From the NCBI GenBank assembly GCA_020722815.1, contig DYKB01000022.1, forward strand, positions 1 to 64,000: a DNA stretch of 64,000 bases, in the 5' to 3' direction. The notes beneath the pieces were generated by a model that worked only from the letters and a program-made list of their open reading frames with translations, was not told where the DNA came from and did no database searches. This document shows, piece by piece, positions 63,732-64,000 of this stretch. This DNA comes from Caldithrix sp. GTDB taxonomy: Bacteria; Zhuqueibacterota; Zhuqueibacteria; Thermofontimicrobiales; Sulfurfontimicrobiaceae. The translations under genes were made by a program, and so were the position numbers. Every line of letters starts with the position of its first letter. The first letter of the stretch is position 1.

Positions 63732-64000
63732 GATTTAAAACGGGTAGGGGTTAAATATTTAAATCTATCTCGGATTATTATTAATTCAACACCAGTTCAT
63801 GAATATGGTTCAATTTTTGTTATTCATTCTATAACATTAATAAAAAAACAACTATACTGAGGAAAAGCTTTTTTTAAATCCTCACGAATGATGGATTATG
63901 TATCATTTTTTTAGATACAGAAATGTAACCATTTGATAAATAATAATACAAATGAATGCGCTTTTTAAATTTAGCAGATGTTAGCGCTTTAAAGGAATAA
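63732..64000. other. Gene-free right edge
   Basis: 269 bp, AT-rich. An inverted repeat AGATTTAAA...TTTAAATCT lies at 63731-63766 directly after the ExbD stop but without a T-run. The window ends with AAAGGAATAA, which could be the ribosome binding site of a next gene outside the window. Confidence 0.4.

Noticed and set aside
1..64000. tRNA or rRNA genes
   Set aside because: I scanned by eye for T-loop (GTTCGA) motifs with matching stems and for rRNA signatures and found none; a covariance search would be decisive.

Overview
The window looks like chromosome from a moderately AT-rich bacterium of the FCB (Fibrobacterota-Chlorobiota-Bacteroidota) superphylum, most likely a Calditrichota/KSB1-like lineage rather than a true Bacteroidota. 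Seen in the sequence: a PorV-type outer-membrane protein, a protein with a type IX secretion (T9SS) C-terminal tail, two tandem DUF5683-like proteins, a split glycine decarboxylase subunit GcvPA, menaquinone-type MenA/MenG, a tricorn protease homologue and many TPR/outer-membrane proteins. Ribosome binding sites are often good GGAGG types, and several promoters fit the classical TTGACA-N17-TATAAT pattern, which argues against Bacteroidota. The lineage is an inference. There are 53 protein genes I can support, and no tRNA, rRNA, CRISPR or complete insertion sequence.

Layout. 1-582: remnants of dispersed repeats. 583-2903 (-): CsgG/TPR lipoprotein plus a small outer-membrane protein. 3582-11773 (+): aconitase, three tandem ferritin-like proteins, MenA, MenG, a cytochrome b5-DUF2231 fusion and an esterase, with two palindromic repeat elements between genes. 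11894-13796: a small secreted protein (-) and a lipoprotein HtrA protease (+). 14156-17090 (+): a degenerate PurC homologue, Psd and PssA (phosphatidylethanolamine synthesis), DUF4321 and two TatA. 17828-21634 (+): AccB, AccC, GcvH, GcvPA. 22198-31312 (+): surface/secretion block with PorV, an M6-like protein with a T9SS tail and an apparently dead active site, a peptidase-MA/PD40/barrel protein and two DUF5683 proteins, closed by a clear terminator. 31416-36556 (+): RmlD-like reductase, AgmX/TonB-like protein, AIR-synthase-like protein, amidase and a small winged-helix protein, closed by a terminator. 36738-39097 (-): transaldolase, TruA, EcfT. 39362-44323 (+): PqqD-like protein, GH114-like protein, aromatic amino acid decarboxylase, small P-loop kinase, DUF4097 lipoprotein. 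44353-54906 (-): FAD dehydrogenase, ceramidase-like protein, tricorn protease, sigma-54 activator, galactokinase-like kinase. 56170-63731 (+): six-gene envelope operon of barrel, two TPR proteins, small exported protein, TolQ/ExbB and TolR/ExbD.

The most interesting items are: (1) the 56170-63731 operon, a candidate energised trans-envelope machine whose ExbD-like subunit has Asn where the proton-carrying Asp normally sits; (2) the PurC homologue that has lost most catalytic residues but is encoded just before psd-pssA; (3) the M6-fold T9SS protein with LMFGA in place of HELGH; (4) a 145-bp MITE-like element inserted, with an 8-bp target duplication, inside one hairpin of a multi-hairpin dispersed repeat that has an uninterrupted copy 4 kb away. 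No complete new defence or mobile system is visible.
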